A stretch of 11,870 bases of DNA from Kiritimatiellia bacterium (GTDB taxonomy: Bacteria > Verrucomicrobiota > Kiritimatiellia > RFP12 > UBA1067). The translations under genes were made by a program, and so were the position numbers. Shown in pieces: positions 1 through 5,732 of the stretch. Under the pieces are notes generated by a model. It saw only the letters and a program-made list of their open reading frames with translations. It did not search any database and was not told the DNA's origin. Location: positions 1 through 11,870 of the forward strand of contig JAFVCR010000171.1 of assembly GCA_017479035.1 (NCBI GenBank), given 5' to 3'. Every line of letters begins with the position of its first letter. Within the stretch, counting starts at the first letter, position 1.

Positions 1-184
1 CCGCCGAATCCAACGCCGTGAACACCACGTAGTAGCTATTGTCCTCCGCAATGCCGGTAGACGTATATGTTATGTCTACGGTATTCGTCCACGGATATTG
101 TTGCTGGACGCTTGTTATCTCCACTACCGGAGCCGCGCCCGCTCCCATTGCCGCCAATGCGGCAACCATCAGTATCTTTTTCAT
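1..184 (-). CDS. N-terminal part of a secreted protein (runs off the window)
   Basis: Only the first 61 codons are present. Residues 1-17 form a Sec signal peptide: MKK, then a hydrophobic run rich in Ala, Leu and Val, with a likely cleavage site after the AGA at 15-17. The mature part starts APVVEITSVQQQYPW and continues VDITYT, then alternating polar and hydrophobic residues as in a beta-sandwich. I associate a short signal peptide followed by a YPW..VDI.YT strand with secreted Kiritimatiellae proteins, some of which carry SUMF1/formylglycine-enzyme-like domains further on; that is recollection, and nothing in this window shows the later domains. The ATG at 184-182 is chosen because AAGGAG (198-193) lies 8 nt upstream and the signal peptide starts there. 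The gene appears to be transcribed from the promoter at 476-504 through a long structured leader. Function unknown. Confidence 0.75.
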   Translation of the reverse strand, partial: MKKILMVAALAAMGAGAAPVVEITSVQQQYPWTNTVDITYTSTGIAEDNSYYVVFTALDSA

Positions 185-188
185 TCTC

Positions 189-208
189 GCATCTCCTTGT
201 TGAGATGC
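189..208 (-). promoter_or_regulatory. Hairpin that sequesters the Shine-Dalgarno site
   Basis: Read on the minus strand, GCATCTC (208-202) pairs perfectly with GAGATGC (195-189) around a six-base loop. The AAGGAG ribosome-binding site (198-193) lies half in the loop and half in the 3' arm, and the ATG begins 4 nt beyond the hairpin. When formed, the hairpin should block initiation, as in translational riboswitches, RNA thermometers and protein-controlled leaders. The pairing is seen directly; the regulatory role is inferred. Confidence 0.55.
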
Positions 209-222
209 ACCGCAGATGAAAA

Positions 223-291
223 CGGCGCATCCCGTTTGTGTCTCAGTGAGGCACTGGAAAGCCCAAAAGAAAACACAACAAGAATGCGCCG
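223..291 (-). ncRNA. Candidate structured leader RNA: three nested stems
   Basis: On the minus strand three perfect stems nest inside one another. P1 is CGGCGCAT (291-284) with ATGCGCCG (230-223). P2 is TTGTGT (278-273) with ACACAA (241-236). P3 is CAGTG (256-252) with CACTG (248-244), closed by a three-base loop. P1 and P2 are separated by a symmetrical 5 x 5 nt internal loop, and a 16-nt pyrimidine-rich bulge containing TTTTGGG separates P2 from P3 on the 5' side. The unit ends 14 nt before the SD-sequestering hairpin at 189-208, which is the layout of an aptamer followed by an expression platform. I do not recognise it as a named riboswitch class. Some of this pairing could arise by chance. 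Confidence 0.4.
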
Positions 292-299
292 AATGTGCC

Positions 300-429
300 G
301 GTGGCAAGCCCACCATACACTTGACGCGTCCCCAGACTTCGCTTTCTTTTTGAAAATTTCCAGTTTTCACTGAAGCCAAATATGTGAACCACGTTCACCC
401 GTTCCACCCGCACACCCGTGCGCCGGAAC
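300..429 (-). other. Further hairpins in the 5' leader
   Basis: On the minus strand this part of the leader holds three more hairpins. At 429-401, GTTCC pairs with GGAAC, and inside it CGCAC pairs with GTGCG around a GGGT tetraloop. At 398-384, GTGAAC pairs with GTTCAC around three bases; as DNA this is also an inverted repeat that a dimeric regulator could bind. At 314-300, GGTGG pairs with CCACC around five bases. No convincing open reading frame occupies 185-468 on either strand, so I read the stretch as the untranslated leader of the gene ending at 184. Confidence 0.35.
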
Positions 430-475
430 CATGCTTGAACAACATTACATCATCCAAGCGATAAAGAACACCCTT

Positions 476-504
476 ATAATATCACATTTCCGTCGCCTGT
501 GCAA
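476..504 (-). promoter_or_regulatory. Sigma70-type promoter of the secreted-protein gene
   Basis: On the minus strand TTGCAC (504-499) and TATTAT (481-476) are 17 bp apart. The spacer ends GGAAATGTGA, resembling the GGAAATATGG spacer end of the leuB promoter. Transcription should start near 469, leaving a leader of about 285 nt before the ATG at 184. That is far longer than for the other genes here and fits the structured leader. The promoter lies against or inside the left edge of element copy 1. Confidence 0.55.
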
Positions 505-530
505 GCGAAATCCTTTGCCCCGCAGTTTGC

Positions 531-710
531 CGCAGTGTGCAGTTTGAGAATGCAATAAACGCAGAGGCGCAGAGATTCGAGAGACATGAGAGAGAGAAGG
601 TGCAAGAGCGTACTGTGGGGGCGCGGGCATCTCGCCCGCGTCCCCACAGTACATACACTCTCCTTCTCTCGTGTCTCTGCGTTGATTGCATTTTCAAACT
701 GCGCACTGCG
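531..710. repeat. 180-bp near-perfect palindrome inside copy 1
   Basis: Arms CGCAGTGTGC (531-540) and GCGCACTGCG (701-710) begin a long inverted repeat. It continues through GAATGCAATAAACGCAGAG on the left and CTCTGCGTTGATTGCATTTTC on the right. At its centre, 610-628 pairs with 634-652 over 19 positions, with a single G:T mismatch and an ATCTC loop. Either strand, as RNA or extruded DNA, could form one very long hairpin. It lies just downstream of ricT and could act as a transcription barrier, but there is no U-tract typical of an intrinsic terminator. Confidence 0.75.
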
Positions 711-812
711 TTTTTTCTCCATTCCCTAAATATATTTCCCCCTTCTTTTATTGGCTCAAATGAAAATCATGGATAAGCGTGAATTTGGATTGCGCCGGCG
801 GATGAATGAAAT

Positions 813-1409
813 TCATTCTCCAATCTCGAACGAGAGGCAGCATTTGCGCCTTCCGCATATGCCGCAATTTTCGGCGGCGGGGACTGCGCACGGCGGGGGA
901 AGCGTCTTGAGAAAACTCGCGCAGCAGCACACTCTCCCGCAAGGGCCTGCGGCACCGCACAGTGCCACTTCCTCGCGGCTTGATGCGTGCCACGCCTGCA
1001 CGTCTACATCGAAAAGCCTCTTTACGGTTGCCGCTATTTGCGATAGATTCGGTTTTGCCGTGCGCGAAACGTATCGCAGAAAGAGCCGGTTGCGGCCGAA
1101 GGATAGACGGTGGTATACTGCTTTGAAATCCGCATACGCATCTTGCGCCAGTGCCGAATAACGTTGAAGCACGGCCGCTGCGAGTGACGCATTCTCGGCG
1201 AGGGTCTTGGCATCCAACGCATCGAATGCACGCATGGCGGTGAAACCGGGGAGAGGTTCGTCCGCCCGGGCCTCGGCGCACGCCAGCACGATTGCTTCGT
1301 CGAGGCCGTAGTCCATCTTAACGATGATGCGCGCGCCCGTGGGGAATGCGGTGCTGCCGCGAACCTCGAACACGCCGCCTTCGGGCATTCTCACGCGCAG
1401 GATATTCAT
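813..1409 (-). CDS. ricT: PSP1-domain protein, RicT/YaaT-like
   Basis: The 198-residue protein matches the PSP1 C-terminal family. In Bacillus subtilis, YaaT/RicT forms the Y-complex with RicA and RicF, carries Fe-S clusters and promotes RNA processing by RNase Y. The C-terminal third shows the family signature: GPCGRVCCCASF at about 155-166 and CGICGRRKCC at about 182-191, i.e. paired cysteine clusters suited to Fe-S binding. It is shorter than Bacillus YaaT (about 275 residues), with a reduced N-terminal part and an end soon after the second cysteine cluster. The ATG overlaps the holB stop as ATGA (1409-1406), so it is probably translationally coupled. The order tmk-holB-ricT matches the Bacillus locus and supports the call. 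No ricA or ricF is visible here. Confidence 0.82.
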   Translation of the reverse strand: MNILRVRMPEGGVFEVRGSTAFPTGARIIVKMDYGLDEAIVLACAEARADEPLPGFTAMRAFDALDAKTLAENASLAAAVLQRYSALAQDAYADFKAVYHRLSFGRNRLFLRYVSRTAKPNLSQIAATVKRLFDVDVQAWHASSREEVALCGAAGPCGRVCCCASFLKTLPPPCAVPAAENCGICGRRKCCLSFEIGE

Positions 1410-2302
1410 TTCTTGGGGAATTGCAGAAGGTCCAAAAGTTGTCCGAGGACGGCGAGTTCGTTCATGTTACGTGCATCGAGGCGTTTGGTGGCATCTTCTA
1501 TGTGGCCGATGTTGGCGAATGCCGCAGCCAGGGACAATGCGGGTTTTGCGGAGGTCGCAGCCTCATCCATGACGCGGCGGAAGTATTCCACCATCGTTAT
1601 CATGCAATCTTTGCGGACGGCGCGATAGCGCGAAGATACTCGCGCCTCACCTTCGTCATCGGAGATTTCTTCGCCGGGGCCGTTGCCAGAGGCTTTAATT
1701 TCCGCCGCCACCTCCTCTTCCACCGCGTCCTTGAGCCGTTGCAGGAATTGTGCGAGCTTTGCGGCGGCTCCCGCGCGAGCGGTCCAGCTGCCTGCGGCTC
1801 CATCGAGTATGCGCGCCACTTCTGCTGCAAGACGCGGTTCGAGGCCGCGTGCGCCGGCATCGGCAAGGTCTATGCGCTGGCAGCGCGATATGATGGTGGG
1901 CAGGAGATTCTCGGCGGATTCGGCCAGCAGCAGGAAAAAGGTCTTTGGCGGAGGTTCTTCCAGGGTTTTGAGGAACGCATTTGCGGAGGCGGCGTTGAAA
2001 CATTCCGCACCTGCCACTACGCCGGCTTTCCATCCATTGCCGAACGCCGTCTGCGCCACGGGATTCACAAGTTTCGTGCGCACGTCGTCCACGGAGATCA
2101 CGCGGGATTTCTTTTCGGGGAAGAGCCAGTGGATGTCGGGGTTGAGGCGATCTTCCACGTGCGAGGGGAAAAACAACCCGAGCGTCTTTAGCGCAAGGCG
2201 GTGCGCATCGCCGGCGAGCCTACCCACGAAGAGGTATGCGTTGGGCATCTTGCCGCGCCGCGCTGCGGTGGAGATCAGATCAAAGGCTTGATGAAGTTCC
2301 AT
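1406..2302 (-). CDS. holB: DNA polymerase III delta' subunit (clamp loader)
   Basis: Delta' is part of the clamp-loader complex that puts the sliding clamp onto primed DNA at the replication fork. The 298-residue protein shows the AAA+ pattern of this subunit: MPNAYLFVG at 19-27, then a degenerate P-loop (RLAGDAHRLA) with no GxxGxGKT. LKTLEEPPP is at 111-119 and the SRC arginine-finger motif at 139-141. Lack of a working Walker A is normal for delta', which supplies SRC in trans rather than hydrolysing ATP. The start at 2302 overlaps the tmk end by 28 bp and has AGAGG a few bases upstream; the next Met (residue 19) would remove the conserved first helix. The stop overlaps the ricT start. Length is slightly below the E. 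coli protein (334). Confidence 0.88.
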   Translation of the reverse strand: MELHQAFDLISTAARRGKMPNAYLFVGRLAGDAHRLALKTLGLFFPSHVEDRLNPDIHWLFPEKKSRVISVDDVRTKLVNPVAQTAFGNGWKAGVVAGAECFNAASANAFLKTLEEPPPKTFFLLLAESAENLLPTIISRCQRIDLADAGARGLEPRLAAEVARILDGAAGSWTARAGAAAKLAQFLQRLKDAVEEEVAAEIKASGNGPGEEISDDEGEARVSSRYRAVRKDCMITMVEYFRRVMDEAATSAKPALSLAAAFANIGHIEDATKRLDARNMNELAVLGQLLDLLQFPKK

Positions 2303-2898
2303 ATAGCCTCTGATGTAGCCTCAACGGTGCCAGTGCCGTCGATGAGCGTGGCATTGGGAGTGGTTTTCGCTTGGAGGATAAATCCCTCGCGGACGCGGCG
2401 GTGGAAGTCGCCGCCGGCTTTTTCGATGTTGTCCGCCGCTGTGCCGCGCCGCGCCGCAAGCCTTGCAAAGGTGGTCTCTAGCGGGACGTCGATGAACGCC
2501 ACGGCATCGGGTTCAAGCCCTTCGGGAAGGGCGAAGCGGTTGAGGTCGCGCATGACGGAAGGGGAGAAACCCCGCCCGTAGCCTTGGTAGGCCACGGTGG
2601 AATATGTGAAACGGTCGCACACCACCCATTTGCCGGCCTCGATAGCGGGTGCTATAACGCCGGCGGCCACCTGCGCACGCGCGGCAAGGAACAGTAGCGT
2701 CTCGGCACGGGCGTTTGGAGCATCGTCCCGGGAGTCCAGTATGAGCGCGCGTATCTTCTCCGCCAGAATCGTGCCGCCCGGCTCGCGCACGCACACCACA
2801 TCCTTGCCGCAGTTACGCAGCCTAGCCGCAAGTTCTTTGGCTTGCGTAGTCTTGCCCGAACCGTCGGGGCCTTCGAGAACAACAAATTTTCCGCGCAT
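2275..2898 (-). CDS. tmk: Thymidylate kinase (dTMP kinase)
   Basis: Transfers phosphate from ATP to dTMP to give dTDP, an essential cytoplasmic step in dTTP supply. The 207-residue protein has FVVLEGPDGSGKTT with the P-loop GPDGSGKT at 10-17, VREPGGT at 37-43 (dTMP binding), DRFTYSTVAYQG at 95-106, and AFIDVPLETTFARLAARRG at 134-152 leading into the LID region. The frame is open upstream as far as 3132, through the palindrome array, but that extension has no family similarity. I choose ATG 2898 because the promoter's -10 (2914-2909) would overlap the alternative ATG at 2910, and because the conserved sequence begins here. It is the first gene of a tmk-holB-ricT operon. The 5' leader should be only about 4 nt, so initiation is close to leaderless. 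Confidence 0.93.
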   Translation of the reverse strand: MRGKFVVLEGPDGSGKTTQAKELAARLRNCGKDVVCVREPGGTILAEKIRALILDSRDDAPNARAETLLFLAARAQVAAGVIAPAIEAGKWVVCDRFTYSTVAYQGYGRGFSPSVMRDLNRFALPEGLEPDAVAFIDVPLETTFARLAARRGTAADNIEKAGGDFHRRVREGFILQAKTTPNATLIDGTGTVEATSEAIWNFIKPLI

Positions 2899-2908
2899 GA
2901 TGCCGCCC

Positions 2909-2938
2909 ATTCTACCATTTCCGCGGTTGCGAATGCAA
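2909..2938 (-). promoter_or_regulatory. Promoter of the tmk-holB-ricT operon
   Basis: On the minus strand TTGCAT (2938-2933) and TAGAAT (2914-2909) are separated by 18 bp ending GGAAATGG, the same spacer end as the other promoters in this window. The predicted start, near 2902, is about 4 nt before the tmk ATG. The palindrome array begins 59 bp upstream of the -35. Confidence 0.65.
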
Positions 2939-2997
2939 GCAATTTGTTTTGGCTCCCGCAAGGAGGGGAAATACTGCGTACGGGCGTTCGAGATGCA

Positions 2998-3099
2998 AAG
3001 TATCGATACATTGAAATGAAAGTATCGATACTTTTGGCAAGAAGTATCGATACTTTTAGCTGGAAGTATCGATACTTTCAACTCAAAGTACCGATACTT
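2998..3099. repeat. Five palindromes (AAGTATCGATACTT) at an exact 22-bp period
   Basis: The 14-bp palindrome AAGTATCGATACTT occurs at 2998-3011, 3020-3033, 3042-3055, 3064-3077 and 3086-3099. The middle three are perfect. The first ends CAT and the last has one C for T (GTACCGATAC). Spacers are always 8 bp and differ in sequence: TGAAATGA, TTGGCAAG, TTAGCTGG, CAACTCAA. A 22-bp period is close to two helical turns, so dimers bound to successive sites would line up on one face of the DNA. The array lies 59 bp upstream of the tmk -35 and 61 bp from element copy 2. It is not CRISPR-like, because repeat and spacer are too short. It could be an operator array, iteron-like sites or a minisatellite of hairpins. 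Confidence 0.9.
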
Positions 3100-3160
3100 T
3101 ATATCTCGCCTGTCCGCCGCAACGGTTCTCAAACCGCCTGAAATGCAAATCCGCTCGCCG

Positions 3161-3479
3161 CACCCTTATCCCGGATTTTTGGATTACCCGAAATAGTTTG
3201 CAGTTTGCAGTTTGCAGTTGTCGCGCCGTGTTCATAACTGCACACTGCAAACTACTGACCGCGGGCGAGACGCCCGCGTCCCCACAGTACACAGTGGGGG
3301 GCATTGCCACCAAAAACTGCACACTGCAAACTACTGACTGCAAACCCTCCGCGGGCGAGACGCCCGCGTCCCCACAGTACACATTTACTCTGCATCTCTG
3401 CGCCTCTGCGTTGATTGCATTTTCAAACTGCACACTGCAAACTGCACACTGCACACTGCAAATTGCGGAGATAAGCGTG
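3161..3479. mobile_element. MITE-like intergenic element, copy 2
   Basis: The A end is CACCCTTATCCCGGATTTTTG (from 3161) and the B end, read inward, is CACGCTTATC (from 3479). Between them lie heptamer repeats of the TTTGCAG/CACTGCA type (3197-3218 and 3428-3462), two hairpins CGCGGGCG-AGA-CGCCCGCG (3260-3278 and 3350-3368), each followed by TCCCCACAGTAC, and TCTGCGTTGATTGCATTTTC. It aligns over nearly its whole length with the reverse complement of copy 3 but lacks that copy's CTCCATTCCC...TTGGCTCAAATGA block. A 6-bp CGCTCG is at 3152-3157 and again at 3480-3485, possibly a target duplication, though the left one is offset by 3 bp. No protein is encoded. The leuB -35 begins 14 nt past the B end. 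Confidence 0.75.
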
Positions 3480-3493
3480 CGCTCGTGTGCGGT

Positions 3494-3522
3494 TTGACGC
3501 GAATGGGGAAATATGGTATAAT
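3494..3522 (+). promoter_or_regulatory. Promoter of leuB-pheS
   Basis: TTGACG (3494-3499) and a perfect TATAAT (3517-3522) are 17 bp apart, with the spacer ending GGAAATATGG. Predicted start near 3529, leaving a leader of about 22 nt before the leuB ATG. No leucine-rich leader peptide or attenuator fits in so short a leader. Confidence 0.75.
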
Positions 3523-3550
3523 TGCGAGGTTGCATAGGATATTTCGAGCG

Positions 3551-4630
3551 ATGAAAGCAAATATAGCAGTGTTGCCGGGAGACGGGATAGGCCCGGAGAT
3601 AGTGGCCGAGGCGGTAAAGGCTCTGAAAGCCGTGGAAAAACGCTTTGGCCATGAGTTCACCCTTGTGGAACGCCCCGTGGGCGGCGCTTCGATAGACATT
3701 TACGGCGATGCTTTGCCGGACGAGACGTTGGCCGTGGCAAAGGCCGCCGATGCGGTGCTTCTGGGCGCGGTCGGCGGGCCGAAGTGGGATAAATTGCCCG
3801 GTCCGCAGAGACCCGAGAAGCGTGCGCTGCTGCGTTTGCGCGCGGAACTCGGGCTTTTCTGCAACCTGCGCCCCGCACGGGTGTGGGAGGTTTTGAAAGA
3901 CGCTTCGCCGCTGAAAAGTGAAATCATAGGAGAAGGACTGGACATCCTCGTAGTGCGCGAATTGACCGGCGGCGTTTATTTCGGCGACCATGTACGCGCC
4001 GCAGACGGCCAGAGCGCATACGACAAAATGCCTTATTCCGTGCCGGAGATAGAGCGCGTGGCGCGTTTGGCGTTCAAGGCGGCGCGCGGACGCGGTGGGA
4101 AGGTGGCCAGCGTGGACAAGGCGAACGTGCTTGAAACAAGCCGCCTGTGGCGCGAAACCGTTACGGCATTGCGCGAAAGGGAATTCGCGGATGTGGCACT
4201 GGAGCATTTGTATGTGGACAATGCCGCGATGCAACTTGTCCGCGCACCGCATCGTTTCGACGTGCTGCTCACCGAAAACATGTTCGGCGACATTTTGAGC
4301 GACGAAGCAAGCCAGATCACCGGCTCCATCGGCATGCTCCCCTCGGCGAGCCTGCGTGAAGACGGATTTGGAATGTACGAACCGATACATGGTTCCGCGC
4401 CTGACATCGCCGGCATGGATACGGCAAATCCGCTGGCCACTATTCTTTCGGCGGCGATGATGCTGCGGCATACGTTCGGCCTCGCGGCGGAGGCGGATGC
4501 CATCGAAGACGCGGTTGGCAGAGTGCTTGACAAGGGGTTTAGAACACCGGATATTGCTTTCGACGGGTGCAGGAAAGCCGGCACCAAGGCAATGGGTGAT
4601 GCCGTGGCAAAGGAGATTTATGACACTTGA
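3551..4630 (+). CDS. leuB: 3-isopropylmalate dehydrogenase
   Basis: Catalyses NAD-dependent oxidation and decarboxylation of 3-isopropylmalate in leucine biosynthesis; cytoplasmic. The 359-residue protein has the usual length and motifs: IAVLPGDGIGPEI at 5-17, LLGAVGGPKWD at 70-80, RLRAELGLFCNLRPA with the substrate arginines at about 95-109, RELTGGVYFG at 136-145, VDKANVLETSRLWR at 188-201 with the catalytic Lys190, YVDNAAMQL at 221-229, MFGDILSDEAS at 244-254 with the metal-binding Asp residues, and the NAD-site HGSAPDIAG at 280-288. GGPKWD and the substrate-loop region favour LeuB over tartrate or homoisocitrate dehydrogenases. The frame is open back to 3485, but ATG 3551 starts exactly at the conserved N-terminus and lies after the predicted transcription start. 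Its end overlaps pheS by 11 bp. leuA, leuC and leuD are not in the window. Confidence 0.95.
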   Translation: MKANIAVLPGDGIGPEIVAEAVKALKAVEKRFGHEFTLVERPVGGASIDIYGDALPDETLAVAKAADAVLLGAVGGPKWDKLPGPQRPEKRALLRLRAELGLFCNLRPARVWEVLKDASPLKSEIIGEGLDILVVRELTGGVYFGDHVRAADGQSAYDKMPYSVPEIERVARLAFKAARGRGGKVASVDKANVLETSRLWRETVTALREREFADVALEHLYVDNAAMQLVRAPHRFDVLLTENMFGDILSDEASQITGSIGMLPSASLREDGFGMYEPIHGSAPDIAGMDTANPLATILSAAMMLRHTFGLAAEADAIEDAVGRVLDKGFRTPDIAFDGCRKAGTKAMGDAVAKEIYDT

Positions 4631-5648
4631 AGAACTTGAACAGGCAAAGGCCGCGTGCCTTGCGGAAATCGCGGCGGCAGCCGACGCACAGACAATCGAG
4701 ACGCTGCGCGTGAAATATGTGGGGCGCAACGGGGCGATACCCGCGCTCATAAAGGCAATGAAGGACGTTCCCAAAGAGGATCGCCCGGCGTTCGGCAAGG
4801 CGGTGCAGGCATGGAAGGCCGAGGCCGAAGATGCCATCGCGGAAAAGAAGACGAAACTGCAAGACGCGGGCGGCGGCCGGCAGAACTCCGCGCATCCGTG
4901 CGACGCTACATTGCCCGGCCGCTGGACGGATTTCGGCGTGGAGCATCCCATCTCGCGCGTAATTTCCGATGCGGCGAGAATCTTCGGCAAACTGGGCTTT
5001 ACCGTGGCGGACGGGCCCGACATCGAAAATCCTTTCAACAATTTCACCGCGCTCAACACTCCGCCGCATCATCCTTCGCAGGATCGCACGGACACTTTCT
5101 GGCTTACTAGCGATACTCTCCTGCGCACGCAGACCTCCCCCGTGCAAATCCGCGTCATGCAGGCCAACAAGCCGCCCGTGCGCGTGATCTGCCCCGGCCG
5201 CACATATCGCCGCGACACTACCGATGCCACGCATTCGGCCAACTTCCACCAGATCGAGGGTCTTTATGTGGATACAAAACCCGTGAGCCTCGCCGATTTG
5301 AAAAGCGTGCTAGCCTACTTCGCCAAAGAGATGATGGGCGATGGCGTGGGTGTGCGTTTTCGTCCGCACTTTTTCCCGTTCACGGAGCCTAGCGTGGAGG
5401 TGGACTTCACCTGCCACGTGTGCAAGGGCAAGGGTTGCAACGTGTGCAAGCAGTCGGGATGGATAGAAATTGCCGGTGCGGGCATGGTCGATCCACGCGT
5501 CTTCGAGCATGTAGGCTACAACCCGAAGGAGGTCAGCGGCTATGCATTCGGTTTTGGCGTGGAGCGCATTGCCATGATCAAATACGGCATTCCCGACATC
5601 CGCTGGCTCTACGAGAACGACGTCCGCTTCCTGCATCAAATGGCATAG
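4620..5648 (+). CDS. pheS: Phenylalanyl-tRNA synthetase alpha subunit
   Basis: The catalytic class II subunit of the (alpha-beta)2 enzyme that charges tRNA-Phe. The 342-residue protein has a short N-terminal helical region (about 1-85), DGPDIENPFNNFTALNTP at 131-148, RTQTSPVQIRVM at 169-180, motif 2 CPGRTYRRDTTDATHSANFHQ at 191-211, HFFPFTEPSVEVD at 250-262, and motif 3 GFGVERIAMIKYGIPDIR at 311-328. Four cysteines (265, 268, 273, 276) lie in CHVCKGKGCNVCK, an insert seen in many PheS proteins. ATG 4620 is chosen over upstream in-frame starts because AAAGGAGA (4609-4616) is 3 nt away. It overlaps the leuB end by 11 bp, so the two genes are co-transcribed. pheT, usually next to pheS, is absent. 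Confidence 0.95.
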   Translation: MTLEELEQAKAACLAEIAAAADAQTIETLRVKYVGRNGAIPALIKAMKDVPKEDRPAFGKAVQAWKAEAEDAIAEKKTKLQDAGGGRQNSAHPCDATLPGRWTDFGVEHPISRVISDAARIFGKLGFTVADGPDIENPFNNFTALNTPPHHPSQDRTDTFWLTSDTLLRTQTSPVQIRVMQANKPPVRVICPGRTYRRDTTDATHSANFHQIEGLYVDTKPVSLADLKSVLAYFAKEMMGDGVGVRFRPHFFPFTEPSVEVDFTCHVCKGKGCNVCKQSGWIEIAGAGMVDPRVFEHVGYNPKEVSGYAFGFGVERIAMIKYGIPDIRWLYENDVRFLHQMA

Positions 5649-5697
5649 CCGCAGCAACGCTTTGCGCTTGCGTCGGCAGCATCGCACATTAGGGGGA

Positions 5698-5726
5698 TTG
5701 CGCGAAATGCGGGAATATGGTAGCAT
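5698..5726 (+). promoter_or_regulatory. Leaderless-type promoter of the GH43 gene
   Basis: TTGCGC (5698-5703) and TAGCAT (5721-5726) are 17 bp apart, with the spacer ending GGGAATATGG. The ATG at 5733 follows the -10 by only 6 nt, so transcription should begin at or next to the A of the start codon. There is no room for a Shine-Dalgarno site. Confidence 0.65.
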
Positions 5727-5732
5727 GGGCGC

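Larger units (their letters stand above)
469..781. mobile_element. MITE-like intergenic element, copy 1
   Basis: The right part, about 652-781, aligns in order with the reverse complement of copy 3: the stretch from TTGATTGCATTTTCAAACTG through CTCCATTCCC and TTTTATTGGCTCAAATGA to the end motif GGATAAGCGTG (771-781). The left part differs: 531-609 is an inverted copy of the right arm. The left boundary is uncertain. CACCCTTAT at 469-477 matches the A-end motif of the other copies, but it also overlaps the -10 of a promoter, and an alternative end lies near 509. I see no flanking direct repeat. No transposase is encoded, so mobility would need an enzyme from elsewhere. Confidence 0.6.

Noticed and set aside
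1346..2191. A 281-codon open frame on the plus strand opposite holB
   Set aside because: It is antisense to a well-supported delta' gene; composition and lack of motifs mark it as a shadow.
2998..3099. CRISPR array
   Set aside because: Repeats are 14 bp and spacers 8 bp, with palindromic repeat units; far below CRISPR dimensions, and no cas genes are present.
2899..3132. Longer tmk with a 78-residue N-terminal extension
   Set aside because: The extension is a translation of the palindrome array and promoter region, and conserved thymidylate kinase sequence begins at ATG 2898.
3260..3278. Intrinsic terminators at the GC-rich hairpins of the element (also at 3350-3368, 7511-7529 and 7590-7608)
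   Set aside because: The stems are strong but no U-tract follows on either strand, and the hairpins lie within a dispersed repeat, so termination is not supported by sequence.
3083..5059. A 658-codon open frame on the minus strand opposite leuB and the start of pheS
   Set aside because: It is antisense to two clear enzymes, passes through the repeat element, and its translation shows no family signature; it is open only because of the GC-rich codon pattern of the opposite strand.
5652..5680. Terminator after pheS (GCAACGCTTTGCGCTTGC region)
   Set aside because: The pairing is short and interrupted and there is no run of T after it.
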